Below are positions 24,383 to 33,221 of a DNA stretch of 64,000 bases, one piece after another. The notes under the pieces are model-generated. The model saw nothing but the letters and a program-made list of their open reading frames with translations. It did no database searches and had not been told where the DNA came from. The stretch lies in assembly GCA_963726405.1 (NCBI GenBank), contig CAVSCF010000003.1, positions 62,001 to 126,000 on the forward strand. Reading direction: 5' to 3'. Within the stretch, counting starts at the first letter, position 1. Each line of letters starts with the position of its first letter. The DNA is from JAOUJD01 sp963726405. Lineage in GTDB: Bacteria > Pseudomonadota > Gammaproteobacteria > Burkholderiales > Burkholderiaceae_F. The position numbers and the translations under genes are program-made.

Positions 24383-26421
24383 CTGACCGCCGCGACGTCC
24401 GGTCCGAGGGTCCGGACCCGACGCGCGAGCGCGTCATCGAAGTCTTCGGCCAGGGCGGCGCCCTGGCCGAAAGCGTCGCCGGATTCGTTCCTCGCACGTC
24501 GCAGGCCGATATGGCGGCGACCGTGTACGACGCGATCCGCAGCGGTGCCACACTGGTTGCCGAGGCCGGCACCGGCACCGGAAAGACCTTCGCGTACCTC
24601 GTGCCGGTCCTGCTCGCAGGCGGCAAGGTACTGATCTCGACCGGCACCAAACCCCTGCAGGACCAGTTGTACCGCAAGGACCTTCCGGCGGTGCTCGCAT
24701 CGCTGAAGCTCAACGTCGCGACCGCACTCCTGAAAGGCCGGGCGAACTACCTTTGCCTGCATCGTCTCGAGCGCGCCGAGGCCGAAGGACTGCTGCCGAC
24801 GCGCGAGGATGCGATGCACCTGCGCGCGATTCGGCGTTTCGCCTCCGAGACGGACACGGGGGACCGCGCCGAACTGCCTTCCGTGCCGGAGAACGCCGGC
24901 GTGTGGCCGCTGGTCACGTCGACGCGTGACAACTGCCTCGGCGCCGAGTGTCCGCGCTTCACCGACTGCTTCCTGTTCAAGGCGCGCCGGGAGGCCCAGG
25001 CCGCCGACATCGTCGTCGTCAACCATCACCTGTTTCTCGCCGATCTGGCCATGCGCGAGGACTCGATCCGGGACTTCCTGCCGACGGTCGACACCGTGGT
25101 GCTCGACGAAGCGCACCAGCTGCCCTCGATCGCGGCCGATTTCTTCGGCATCACGCTGTCGCTCGGGCAACTGGCGGAGGCCGGACGCGACGCGCGTGCG
25201 CTCGGCCTGTCGCGCGCGCCCGACGGTGCGTCGTGGACGTTGCTGACGAGCCGCTACGAGCGCGCGGTGCGCGACGTGCGCCTCACGCTGGCCGACTGCG
25301 GATTGTCGGCCGGTTCGCGCACGCCGCTCGATCGCCTCCGTCGCCGGGACGCCATGCAGGAAAGCATGCAGGCGCTGGACGAGGCGGCCGCCGAAGTGGC
25401 GCGCGCGCTCGAGATCAACCGGGCTCGCGACGGCGAACTGGACCTCCTTGCGAATCGCTTCGCCGAGCTTCGCCGCCAGGTCCAGGACTGGAGCCGCGCA
25501 CTCGGCGAAGCGCCGCGCGAGGACGACGCCGCGCCCGACGACGATCCCTCGGTGCGCTGGGTCGCCGTATCGCAGCACGGCGCGCAGTTCAACAAGACCC
25601 CGCTGGCTCCGGGGCAGGCGCTCGCGCGCGTTCGGGAGACGCAGCACCAGCCGTGGATCCTGACATCGGCGACGCTCACCACGGCGGGCCGGTTCGATCA
25701 CTTCCTCGCGGAACTCGGCATCGCCGATTGCGTGACCGCGCGCTGGGACAGTCCCTTCGATTTCCAGCGGCAGGGTCTGTTCTACCTGCCGAAGAACCTG
25801 CCCGCGCCGTCCGACCCGGGTTTTGCCGAGCACGTCGCCGAAACCGCGTGGCCCCTGATCCGCGCCAACGGCGGCCGCGCCTTCATCCTGTGCACGACCT
25901 TGCGGGCCGTCGATCGCGTCGCGCAGCGCCTGGCTCGACTCATCGAAAGCGAACGCCTCGAACTGCCCCTGCTCGTGCAGGGCGCGAGCACACGACGTGC
26001 GCTGATCGACGCCTTCCGGACAGCCGGCAACGCAGTGCTGGTCGGCAGCGTCAGTTTCTGGGAGGGCATCGACATCCGTGGCGAGGCGCTGTCGCTCGTG
26101 GTGATCGACAAGCTGCCTTTCGCTCCGCCGGACGACCCGGTGGTCGAGGCCAAGATCCGGCACCTGAAGCGCGCGGGCCGCAATGCCTTCAACGAGTTCC
26201 AGTTGCCGGAGGCCGTCATGCTGATGAAGCAGGGGGCCGGCCGCCTGATCCGCGACGAGCACGATCGGGGCGTTCTGATGATCCTCGACGAGCGGCTGGT
26301 GACGAAATCCTATGGCAGGACCGTCATTGCAAGCCTGCCGTCCTTTGCGCGCACGCGCACCGAAGCGGAGGCCATCGCCTTCCTTTCCGCGCGGCGCGAG
26401 GAAGGCGAGGAAGTTGCCTGA
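24379..26421 (+). CDS. ATP-dependent DNA helicase, DinG/YoaA (XPD-like) family
   Basis: 680 residues from a GTG that overlaps the preceding stop. Walker A is EAGTGTGKTFAYLVP; the Fe-S domain cysteines are in RANYLCLHRLE and NCLGAECPRFTDCF; the DEAH box is VVLDEAHQLPS. C-terminal helicase motifs follow (AFILCTTLRAVDRVAQ, GSVSFWEGIDIRGEALS, QGAGRLIRDEHDRGVL). Such 5'-3' helicases with a [4Fe-4S] cluster act in repair and in resolving replication or transcription conflicts. It lacks the N-terminal exonuclease seen in some Gram-positive DinG proteins, and is closer to YoaA in length. Confidence 0.92.
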   Translation: MTDRRDVRSEGPDPTRERVIEVFGQGGALAESVAGFVPRTSQADMAATVYDAIRSGATLVAEAGTGTGKTFAYLVPVLLAGGKVLISTGTKPLQDQLYRKDLPAVLASLKLNVATALLKGRANYLCLHRLERAEAEGLLPTREDAMHLRAIRRFASETDTGDRAELPSVPENAGVWPLVTSTRDNCLGAECPRFTDCFLFKARREAQAADIVVVNHHLFLADLAMREDSIRDFLPTVDTVVLDEAHQLPSIAADFFGITLSLGQLAEAGRDARALGLSRAPDGASWTLLTSRYERAVRDVRLTLADCGLSAGSRTPLDRLRRRDAMQESMQALDEAAAEVARALEINRARDGELDLLANRFAELRRQVQDWSRALGEAPREDDAAPDDDPSVRWVAVSQHGAQFNKTPLAPGQALARVRETQHQPWILTSATLTTAGRFDHFLAELGIADCVTARWDSPFDFQRQGLFYLPKNLPAPSDPGFAEHVAETAWPLIRANGGRAFILCTTLRAVDRVAQRLARLIESERLELPLLVQGASTRRALIDAFRTAGNAVLVGSVSFWEGIDIRGEALSLVVIDKLPFAPPDDPVVEAKIRHLKRAGRNAFNEFQLPEAVMLMKQGAGRLIRDEHDRGVLMILDERLVTKSYGRTVIASLPSFARTRTEAEAIAFLSARREEGEEVA

Positions 26422-27219
26422 CTACTTTTTCCGCAGGTAGCGGCTGTTGGGATAGTTGAGGACGAGGACCCGCTCGGCGTCCGCACTGAGGTCGGGCATG
26501 TTCAGCTCCTCGTACGAACGGGCCATCAGGAACAGCGCTTCCTCGACGGCCGGGGTGCGCTGGAAGTCGCGCACGACCGTCTGCGAGCGCTGGATGGCCG
26601 CCAGATACGCCTTGCGCGCGTAATAGAAACGGGCAACGTTCAATTCGGCCTGCGCCTGGGAGTTGACCAGGTAGCGCATGCGCGCGCGCGCGTCTTCGGT
26701 GTAACGGCTGTCCGGGTAGCGCGTCACGAGGTCCTTGAACGCGTCGAACGCTTCGCGTGCGGCCTTGGCGTCGCGCTCGGAAATGTCCTGGCTGAGCACG
26801 CGCCCGAGGAAGCCGAGGTCCTCGTTGAACGACGCCAGCCCCTTGAGGTAGTAGACGTAGTCGACGTTCGGGTGATTCGGGTACTGGCGGATGAAGCGGT
26901 CGGCCGCCTGCACGGCCTGCGCCGTCTCGCCTTCCTTGTAGTAGGTGTAGGCGATCTCCATCAGTGCCTGCTGCGCATGGCGGCCGAACGGAAAACGCGA
27001 CTCCAGCTTCTGGAACAACTCGCGCGACTTTGCCCAGTTGCCGTTGCTCAGCTCGATGCGGGCCTCTGCGTACAATTTGTCCGCGTCCCAGTTGGCCGTC
27101 TGGTCTTTCGAGCCCAGGTCGATGTTGAACCAGCTGCAGCCGGCGAGGGCCGCGACCGCGACGATCATCGCGAGTCGAACCCCCCAGCGCGCCAGGCGAC
27201 TGTCCTGTGTGGCAACCAT
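26422..27219 (-). CDS. bamD: Outer-membrane assembly lipoprotein BamD
   Basis: 265 residues from the ATG at 27219 with AGGAGG upstream. The signal ends in a lipobox (AALAGCSW), after which come five TPR-like repeats (for example YAEARIELSNGNWAKSRELF and YTYYKEGETAQAVQAADRF). BamD is the essential periplasmic lipoprotein of the BAM complex that inserts beta-barrel proteins. The stop is immediately adjacent to the stop of the convergent helicase gene, with no intergenic base. It is divergent from rluD, as in many proteobacteria. Confidence 0.93.
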   Translation of the reverse strand: MVATQDSRLARWGVRLAMIVAVAALAGCSWFNIDLGSKDQTANWDADKLYAEARIELSNGNWAKSRELFQKLESRFPFGRHAQQALMEIAYTYYKEGETAQAVQAADRFIRQYPNHPNVDYVYYLKGLASFNEDLGFLGRVLSQDISERDAKAAREAFDAFKDLVTRYPDSRYTEDARARMRYLVNSQAQAELNVARFYYARKAYLAAIQRSQTVVRDFQRTPAVEEALFLMARSYEELNMPDLSADAERVLVLNYPNSRYLRKK

Positions 27220-27262
27220 CCGATCCGAATCCTCCTGAGTCCACGCAGTATATCGTCCGGTC

Positions 27263-28294
27263 ATGGTCACCACCCTCGAGGACCTCGAAGACGCGGACGC
27301 CGATGCGGCCGACGTCGCGTTGCGCTTCAGCGTCGACGCGCGCCATGCCGGAGTGCGGCTCGACAAGGCGCTGGCCGAATTGATGCCCGATGTGTCGCGC
27401 AGCCGGCTGCAGCAGTGGGTGGCCGACGCGGCGGTGCGGGTCAACGGCGCGCCGGTCCGCCAGCGGCACGAGCTGGTGCTCGGCGACCTGATCGAGGTCG
27501 AACCGCAGCCCGCGCCCGATGCGGCGGCCTTCACCCCCGAGCCGATGGCGCTCGCGATCGTGCACGAGGACGACGCCATCATCGTGCTCGACAAGCCGCC
27601 CGGGCTGGTCGTGCATCCCGCCGCGGGCCACTGGAGCGGCACGCTGCTCAACGGGTTGCTCGCCCACGCGGCCCAGCTCGGCGGAGTTCCGCGCGCCGGG
27701 ATCGTCCATCGGCTGGACGCCGACACCTCGGGACTGATGGTGGTCGCGAAAACGCTCGCCGCGCAGACGCACCTCGTTCGCCAGTTGCAGGAACGTTCGG
27801 TGACGCGCGAGTACTGGGCCGTCGTGCTCGGCACGCCCGGGCCGCGCGGCACGGTAGAGGGGCCCATCGGACGAGACCCCCGCAACCCGCTGCGTTTCCG
27901 GGTCAGTCATGCGGCCAGTGCGAAGCCAGCGCGAACGCACTTCGCGGTGATTGCCACGGCGCGTGACGACAACGCCCGGCTTTCCTGGGTGGCGTGCCGA
28001 CTCGATACCGGGCGCACGCACCAGATCCGGGTTCATATGGAGTACATCGGCCATCCGCTGGTCGGCGACCCCGTCTACCGCCGCGGTCTGCCCGGGCGCG
28101 AAGGCGAGGCTTCGAGCTGGCGCGCTTTCCCTCGACAGGCGCTCCATGCGAGTCGTCTCGGACTGGTCCATCCGGCGAGCGGGCAGGCGTTGAGCTGGTT
28201 TCGGCCGCCGCCGCCGGATCTTGCGGGGCTGATGGGCGGCCTCGGCTTCGGCCCGCTCGACCAGCCGGCAAGCGCGTTCGAGGCGGTTCAGTGA
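27263..28294 (+). CDS. rluD: 23S rRNA pseudouridine synthase RluD
   Basis: 343 residues. An N-terminal S4 RNA-binding domain (ARHAGVRLDKALAELMPDVS to HELVLGDLIEVE) precedes the catalytic domain with the RluA-class motif AGIVHRLDADTSGLMVVAKT, whose aspartate is the nucleophile. RluD modifies helix 69 uridines of 23S rRNA. The divergent bamD and the following pgeF give the classic bamD-rluD-pgeF arrangement. An acidic N-terminal stretch (about residues 1-22) is somewhat longer than usual. Confidence 0.93.
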   Translation: MVTTLEDLEDADADAADVALRFSVDARHAGVRLDKALAELMPDVSRSRLQQWVADAAVRVNGAPVRQRHELVLGDLIEVEPQPAPDAAAFTPEPMALAIVHEDDAIIVLDKPPGLVVHPAAGHWSGTLLNGLLAHAAQLGGVPRAGIVHRLDADTSGLMVVAKTLAAQTHLVRQLQERSVTREYWAVVLGTPGPRGTVEGPIGRDPRNPLRFRVSHAASAKPARTHFAVIATARDDNARLSWVACRLDTGRTHQIRVHMEYIGHPLVGDPVYRRGLPGREGEASSWRAFPRQALHASRLGLVHPASGQALSWFRPPPPDLAGLMGGLGFGPLDQPASAFEAVQ

Positions 28295-29109
28295 CCGGAA
28301 TGGACCCCGCGTGGATTGCCCCGGCCTGGCCCGCGCCCACCCGCGTGCGGGCGCTCATCACCACCCGCCCGGGCGGCGTGTCGAAAGGACCGTGGGGCGG
28401 GGTGTCGGGGGGCGAAGGTGGCTTGAATCTCGGTTTCCTGTCTGGCGACGCGCCGGAGTCGGTCCGTGAGAACCGTGCCCGCCTGCGCGCCGCGTTGCCC
28501 GCCGAGCCGCGCTGGCTCAAGCAGGTGCATGGCGCCGCGGTGGTGCCTGCGGACAGCGTTGAAACGCCGGAGGAGGCGGATGCGGCCTATACCTGCACGC
28601 CCGGCGTCGTCGCCGTCGTGATGGTGGCCGACTGCATGCCGGTGCTGCTCGCCGACGTCCGCGGTCGCTGCGTCGGTGTCGCGCACGCGGGGTGGCGCGG
28701 GGTCGCGGCGGGAGTCATCCAGGCGACCGTGCGCGCAATGCGTGCAGCGACCGGCGATCCGGCTGCGGAATTGGTCGCTTACCTCGGGCCCGCGATCGGG
28801 CCCGCGCACTTCGAGGTGGGGCCGGAAGTCCTGGAAGTCATGGCCCGCGCCTTGCCGCGCGCGGACGAGTGTTTTCTTCCCCGAGGTGAGAAATACATGG
28901 CGGACCTGTTCGCTCTCGGGCGCCAGGCCCTCGCGCAGGTCGAGGTGAGCCGGGTTTTCGGCGGAGCCGACTGCACGTACAGTGAGCCTGCGCGCTTTTA
29001 CAGTTTCCGCCGGGATCGAGTCACCGGACGGCACGCGGCCCTGGTCTGGATCGACCCGCGCGATGATTCTTCCGATGATGCGCATCAACGCGGCGGAAAC
29101 AGCGTTTGA
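28291..29109 (+). CDS. pgeF: PgeF/YfiH multicopper-oxidase-like (laccase domain) protein
   Basis: 272 residues from a GTG that overlaps the rluD stop as GTGA; an ATG three codons on is an alternative. The metal-binding residues of the family are present in KQVHGAAVV, VADCMPVLLAD and GVAHAGWRGVAAG. YfiH/PgeF proteins have been linked to purine nucleoside phosphorolysis and to keeping L-serine out of peptidoglycan precursors. Coupling with rluD is conserved in proteobacteria. No signal peptide is seen. Confidence 0.9.
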   Translation: MTGMDPAWIAPAWPAPTRVRALITTRPGGVSKGPWGGVSGGEGGLNLGFLSGDAPESVRENRARLRAALPAEPRWLKQVHGAAVVPADSVETPEEADAAYTCTPGVVAVVMVADCMPVLLADVRGRCVGVAHAGWRGVAAGVIQATVRAMRAATGDPAAELVAYLGPAIGPAHFEVGPEVLEVMARALPRADECFLPRGEKYMADLFALGRQALAQVEVSRVFGGADCTYSEPARFYSFRRDRVTGRHAALVWIDPRDDSSDDAHQRGGNSV

Positions 29110-29187
29110 CCCTTGACAGTTGCCTGTGGAGAATCGGGCGACCGTCGCGCCGGTCCTGACGAGCGCGACACCCACGGAGGTACGGAG

Positions 29188-31050
29188 ATGGCAACACGCA
29201 AGTCGGCGGGCGCGTCCCCTCGATCCCGCAAGGCAGCAGCGCCCGCGCGTGCGAAGCGGAAAACCGCGACGCAGCCCACTGACGCGCCGATCGCGCAGGC
29301 GGCGGCCATCGCCCATGCCGAGGGATCCGATCGATCCGTTGGTCACGCGCACGCGAAGGCGGCTGCAAAGGCCCTGGACGGTTCGGAGCTGTTCGCGTTT
29401 CCGTCGCCCTGGCTCGCGGGCAGCGGTGCCGCGGGTGCGGGAGCGAATCCGATGATGCCGCTGTCGCCGCAGCGCCTGCTGGACCTGCAGCAGGACTACC
29501 TGAAGCGGATGGGCTCGTTGTGGCAGGGCTTCTTCGAGCATCCGGAGTCGGCGTCCGAGCCGATCAAGGATCCACGTTTCTCCGATCCGGCCTGGCAGAA
29601 GAACTCGCTGGCTTCGCTCTATGCCCGCGCGTATCTGGTCAATGCGGAGTTTCTCAACAGGATGGCCGACTCGGTCGAAGTCGACCGCAAGACCAAGAAG
29701 CGCGTCAAGTTCGCGGTGCAGCAGTGGGTCGAGGCCTCGTCCCCGTCCAACTTCCTCGCGACCAACCCGAAGGCCCAGCAGACGCTGCTGGATACCGGCG
29801 GCGAGAGCCTGAAGGCCGGCCTGGAGAATCTGCTGACCGACCTGCAGCGCGGCAAGATCACGCAGACCGACGAGGGCGCCTTCGAGGTCGGCAGGAACGT
29901 CGCGACCAGCGAGGGCGCGATCGTCTACGAGAACCGGCTGTTCCAGCTGATCCAGTACAAGGCGCTGACGCCGAAGGTCTACACGCGACCCTTCCTGCTG
30001 ATCCCGCCCTGCATCAACAAGTACTACATCCTCGACCTGCAGCCGGAGAATTCCTTCATTCGCTACGCGGCGGAGCAGGGGCACACCGTGTTCGTCGTGT
30101 CCTGGAAGAACCCGCACGAGGCCGAGGCCGACGTCACCTGGGACGACTACCTCGAAGAAGGCGGGATCCGCGCGATCCACGTCGCGCAGGAAATCAGCGG
30201 CCAGAAACAGATCAACGCCCTCGGTTTCTGCGTGGGTGGCACGATCATCGCCAGCGCGCTTGCGGTTATGTACGCGCGCGGAGAGGAGCCCGTCTCGAGC
30301 CTGACGCTGATGACGGCGCTGCTCGACTTCGAGGACACCGGCGTGCTCGACGTCTTCATCGACGAGCAGCAGGTGCACAGGCGCGAGCAGCAACTGGCCA
30401 AAGGCGGCCTGATGCCGGGCCGCGAGCTGGCGATCACGTTCAACAGCCTGCGTCCGAACGACCTGATCTGGAACTACGTCGTCAACAACTACCTCGAGGG
30501 CAAGCAGCCGCCGGTGTTCGACCTGCTGTACTGGAACGGGGACAGCACCAACCTTCCGGGGCCGATGTACACCTGGTACCTGCGCAACATGTACCTGGAG
30601 AACAACCTGCGGGTGCCCAACAAGCTCACGTGCTGCGGACAGCAGGTGGACCTGAACCGGGTCAAGGTGCCGACCTACGTCTTCGCGGCGCGCGAGGACC
30701 ATATCGTTCCCTGGAAGGCCGCTTACGCCTCGGCGCGGCTCATGCCCGGCGGCGGCAAGGCCGGCGGCGTTCGCTATGTGCTGGGCGCGAGCGGACACAT
30801 CGCGGGCAGCATCAATCCCGCGTCGAAGAACAAGCGCAGCTTCTGGACCGGCAACGAAAGCCAGCTGCCGGCGAACTCCGAAGCATGGCTGCACGATGCA
30901 ACGGAGCATCCGGGCAGCTGGTGGGTCGACTGGGGCAAGTGGCTGGCGAAATTCGGCGGGCCGATGAAGCCCGCGCCGAAGCAGTACGGCAGCGCGAAAT
31001 ACAAGGTGATCGAGCCGGCGCCCGGTCGCTACGTCAAAGAGAAGGCCTGA
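29188..31050 (+). CDS. phaC: Class I poly(3-hydroxyalkanoate) synthase PhaC
   Basis: 620 residues from the ATG at 29188 with GGAGG seven bases upstream. A low-complexity Ala/Lys/Arg N-terminus (1-50) precedes the PhaC N-domain and an alpha/beta-hydrolase fold. The nucleophile is C348 in the lipase-like box GFCVGGT; the catalytic aspartate and histidine are expected near FAAREDHIVPW and GASGHIAG. It polymerises 3-hydroxyacyl-CoA into granules. Followed by phaA and phaB in one operon. The length is slightly above the 560-590 common for class I, due to the basic N-terminus. Confidence 0.95.
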   Translation: MATRKSAGASPRSRKAAAPARAKRKTATQPTDAPIAQAAAIAHAEGSDRSVGHAHAKAAAKALDGSELFAFPSPWLAGSGAAGAGANPMMPLSPQRLLDLQQDYLKRMGSLWQGFFEHPESASEPIKDPRFSDPAWQKNSLASLYARAYLVNAEFLNRMADSVEVDRKTKKRVKFAVQQWVEASSPSNFLATNPKAQQTLLDTGGESLKAGLENLLTDLQRGKITQTDEGAFEVGRNVATSEGAIVYENRLFQLIQYKALTPKVYTRPFLLIPPCINKYYILDLQPENSFIRYAAEQGHTVFVVSWKNPHEAEADVTWDDYLEEGGIRAIHVAQEISGQKQINALGFCVGGTIIASALAVMYARGEEPVSSLTLMTALLDFEDTGVLDVFIDEQQVHRREQQLAKGGLMPGRELAITFNSLRPNDLIWNYVVNNYLEGKQPPVFDLLYWNGDSTNLPGPMYTWYLRNMYLENNLRVPNKLTCCGQQVDLNRVKVPTYVFAAREDHIVPWKAAYASARLMPGGGKAGGVRYVLGASGHIAGSINPASKNKRSFWTGNESQLPANSEAWLHDATEHPGSWWVDWGKWLAKFGGPMKPAPKQYGSAKYKVIEPAPGRYVKEKA

Positions 31051-31060
31051 GGAGAGGAAG

Positions 31061-32239
31061 ATGTCCAATGCAGTCATCGTTGCCGCGGCGCGTACCGCCA
31101 TCGGCAAGTTCGGCGGTTCGCTCGCCAAGATCCCCGCATCGGAGCTCGGCGCGCTCGTCATCAAGGAGGTGCTGGCGCGCGCCGGCGTGAAGCCCGACCA
31201 GGTGGACGAAGTGATCATGGGCCAGGTGCTCACGGCCGGCGTCGGTCAGAACCCGGCGCGACAGGCGGTGATCAAGGCCGGCCTCCCGGTGACCGTCCCG
31301 GCGATGACGATCAACAAGGTGTGCGGCTCGGGCCTGAAGGCCGTCATGCTGGCCGCGCAGGCGATCGCCAACGGCGACGCCGACATCGTGGTGGCCGGCG
31401 GTCAGGAGAACATGAGCGCCTCCCCGCACGTGATGCAGGGCTCGCGCGACGGCTTCCGCATGGGTGACGCCAAGGTCATCGACAGCATGATCGTCGACGG
31501 CCTGTGGGACGTCTACAACCAGTACCACATGGGCATGACCGCAGAGAACGTCGCGAAGGAGTACGGCATCGATCGCGCGCAGCAGGACAAGTTCGCCTAC
31601 GCGTCGCAGCAGAAGGCCGCGGCGGCCCAGGACGCGGGTCGCTTCAAGGAGGAAATCGTCCCCGTGGTCATCCCGCAGCGCAAGGGCGACCCGGTCGTGT
31701 TCGACACGGACGAGTTCGTGAACCGCAAGACCAACGAGGAAGCCCTCGGCGGACTGAAGGCGGCGTTCGACAAGCAGGGCACGGTCACGGCGGGCAACGC
31801 GTCGGGCATCAACGACGGCGCGGCGGCCGTGCTCGTGATGTCCGAAGCGAAGGCGAAGGAACTCGGGCTGACACCGCTCGCGCGCATCAGGGCGTTCGCC
31901 TCGGCCGGCGTCGATCCGAAGGTCATGGGCATGGGCCCGGCGCCGGCGTCGCGCAAGGCGCTGAAGAAGGCCGGATGGACCGCCGAACAGGTCGACCTGA
32001 TGGAGATCAACGAGGCCTTCGCCGCGCAGGCCTGTGCAGTGAACAAGGACATGGGCTGGGACACCGGCAAGATCAACGTCAACGGCGGTGCGATAGCGCT
32101 CGGTCACCCGATCGGGGCGTCCGGGTGTCGCATACTGGTGACGCTGTTGCACGAGATGAAGCGGCGCGAAGCGAAGAAGGGCCTGGCTGCGCTGTGCATC
32201 GGCGGCGGAATGGGAGTTGCACTCGCAGTCGAACGATGA
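31061..32239 (+). CDS. phaA: Acetyl-CoA acetyltransferase (beta-ketothiolase) PhaA
   Basis: 392 residues. The acylated cysteine is C88 in NKVCGSGLKAV; the C-terminal catalytic parts are NGGAIALGHPIGASGCRI and CIGGGMGVALAVER. It condenses two acetyl-CoA to acetoacetyl-CoA, the first step of PHB synthesis. Ten bases after phaC, with GAGGAAG before its ATG. A second thiolase (bktB) is encoded 13 kb away at 45278. Confidence 0.95.
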   Translation: MSNAVIVAAARTAIGKFGGSLAKIPASELGALVIKEVLARAGVKPDQVDEVIMGQVLTAGVGQNPARQAVIKAGLPVTVPAMTINKVCGSGLKAVMLAAQAIANGDADIVVAGGQENMSASPHVMQGSRDGFRMGDAKVIDSMIVDGLWDVYNQYHMGMTAENVAKEYGIDRAQQDKFAYASQQKAAAAQDAGRFKEEIVPVVIPQRKGDPVVFDTDEFVNRKTNEEALGGLKAAFDKQGTVTAGNASGINDGAAAVLVMSEAKAKELGLTPLARIRAFASAGVDPKVMGMGPAPASRKALKKAGWTAEQVDLMEINEAFAAQACAVNKDMGWDTGKINVNGGAIALGHPIGASGCRILVTLLHEMKRREAKKGLAALCIGGGMGVALAVER

Positions 32240-32347
32240 ACGGGCGGGGCAGGCGGACCCCTCGTCGCCTGCTCCACCGACCGATGGACGGGTGCGGAGA
32301 ACACTTCACCCGAAAAAAACCAACGACAAGGATCTGGAGGCGACAAG

Positions 32348-33082
32348 ATGACGAAGGTTGCATATGTGACAGGTGGAATGGGCGGCATTGGCACGGCCAT
32401 CTGCCAACGGTTTCACGCCATGGGCTTCAAGGTGATCGCGGGTTGCGGCCCGACGCGCGATTACGAGAAGTGGATCGCCGAGCAGAAGGCGGCCGGCTAC
32501 ACGTTCTACACGTCGGTGGGCAACGTTGCCGACTGGCAGTCGACCAAGGATGCCTTCGACAAGGTCAAGGCCGAGCACGGCAACCCGGACATCCTGGTGA
32601 ACAATGCCGGCATCACGCGCGACGGCGTCTTCCGCAAGATGTCGCTCGAGGACTGGCGCGCGGTGATCGACACCAACCTGAACAGCCTGTTCAACGTCAC
32701 CAAGCAGGTGATCGATGGAATGATGGACAAGGGCTGGGGCCGCATCATCAACATCTCGTCGGTCAACGGTGAGAAGGGCCAGTTCGGCCAGACCAATTAC
32801 TCGGCGGCGAAGGCCGGCATGCACGGCTTCTCGATGGCGCTGGCGCTCGAGGTCGCGAGCAAAGGCGTGACCGTCAACACCGTGGCCCCAGGCTACATCG
32901 CAACCGACATGGTGATGGCCGTGCGTGAGGACGTGCGCGACAAGATCATCCAGACGATCCCGGTCAAGCGGCTCGGCAAGGCCGAGGAGATCGGCTCGAT
33001 CTGCGGCTGGCTGGCGACGGAGGACTCCGGTTTCACCACGGGCGCCGAATTCTCCTGCAACGGCGGCCTGCACATGGGCTGA
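32348..33082 (+). CDS. phaB: Acetoacetyl-CoA reductase PhaB
   Basis: 244 residues, short-chain dehydrogenase. The cofactor motif is YVTGGMGGIGTAI, the NNAG motif ILVNNAGITRDGVF, and the catalytic tetrad includes Ser in ISSVNGEKGQFGQ and YxxxK in NYSAAKAG. It reduces acetoacetyl-CoA to (R)-3-hydroxybutyryl-CoA with NADPH. The gap to phaA is 108 bases, larger than phaC-phaA, but an AAGGATCTGGAGG stretch gives a good ribosome site. A strong terminator follows. Confidence 0.96.
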   Translation: MTKVAYVTGGMGGIGTAICQRFHAMGFKVIAGCGPTRDYEKWIAEQKAAGYTFYTSVGNVADWQSTKDAFDKVKAEHGNPDILVNNAGITRDGVFRKMSLEDWRAVIDTNLNSLFNVTKQVIDGMMDKGWGRIINISSVNGEKGQFGQTNYSAAKAGMHGFSMALALEVASKGVTVNTVAPGYIATDMVMAVREDVRDKIIQTIPVKRLGKAEEIGSICGWLATEDSGFTTGAEFSCNGGLHMG

Positions 33083-33107
33083 CGGCTCCACGCCGTCCGG
33101 AAGAAAA

Positions 33108-33138
33108 TGGGGCGCCTGCACGGGCGCCCTGTTTCTTT
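33108..33138 (+). terminator. Intrinsic terminator after phaCAB
   Basis: GGGCGCC (33110-33116), loop TGCACG, GGCGCCC (33123-33129), then TGTTTCTTT. A perfect 7-bp GC stem with a T-rich tail, 27 bases after the phaB stop. Confidence 0.78.
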
Positions 33139-33221
33139 CGAAACCCGCCGCCGCACATGCCGGTACCATCTCGTTCGGCGCGCATCTCATCCGCCTGAAC
33201 CACTCCAGGATTTCCCCAGCC

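Noticed and set aside
29113..29118. A consensus TTGACA before phaC
   Set aside because: No acceptable -10 hexamer lies 15-19 bases downstream, so I do not call a promoter.
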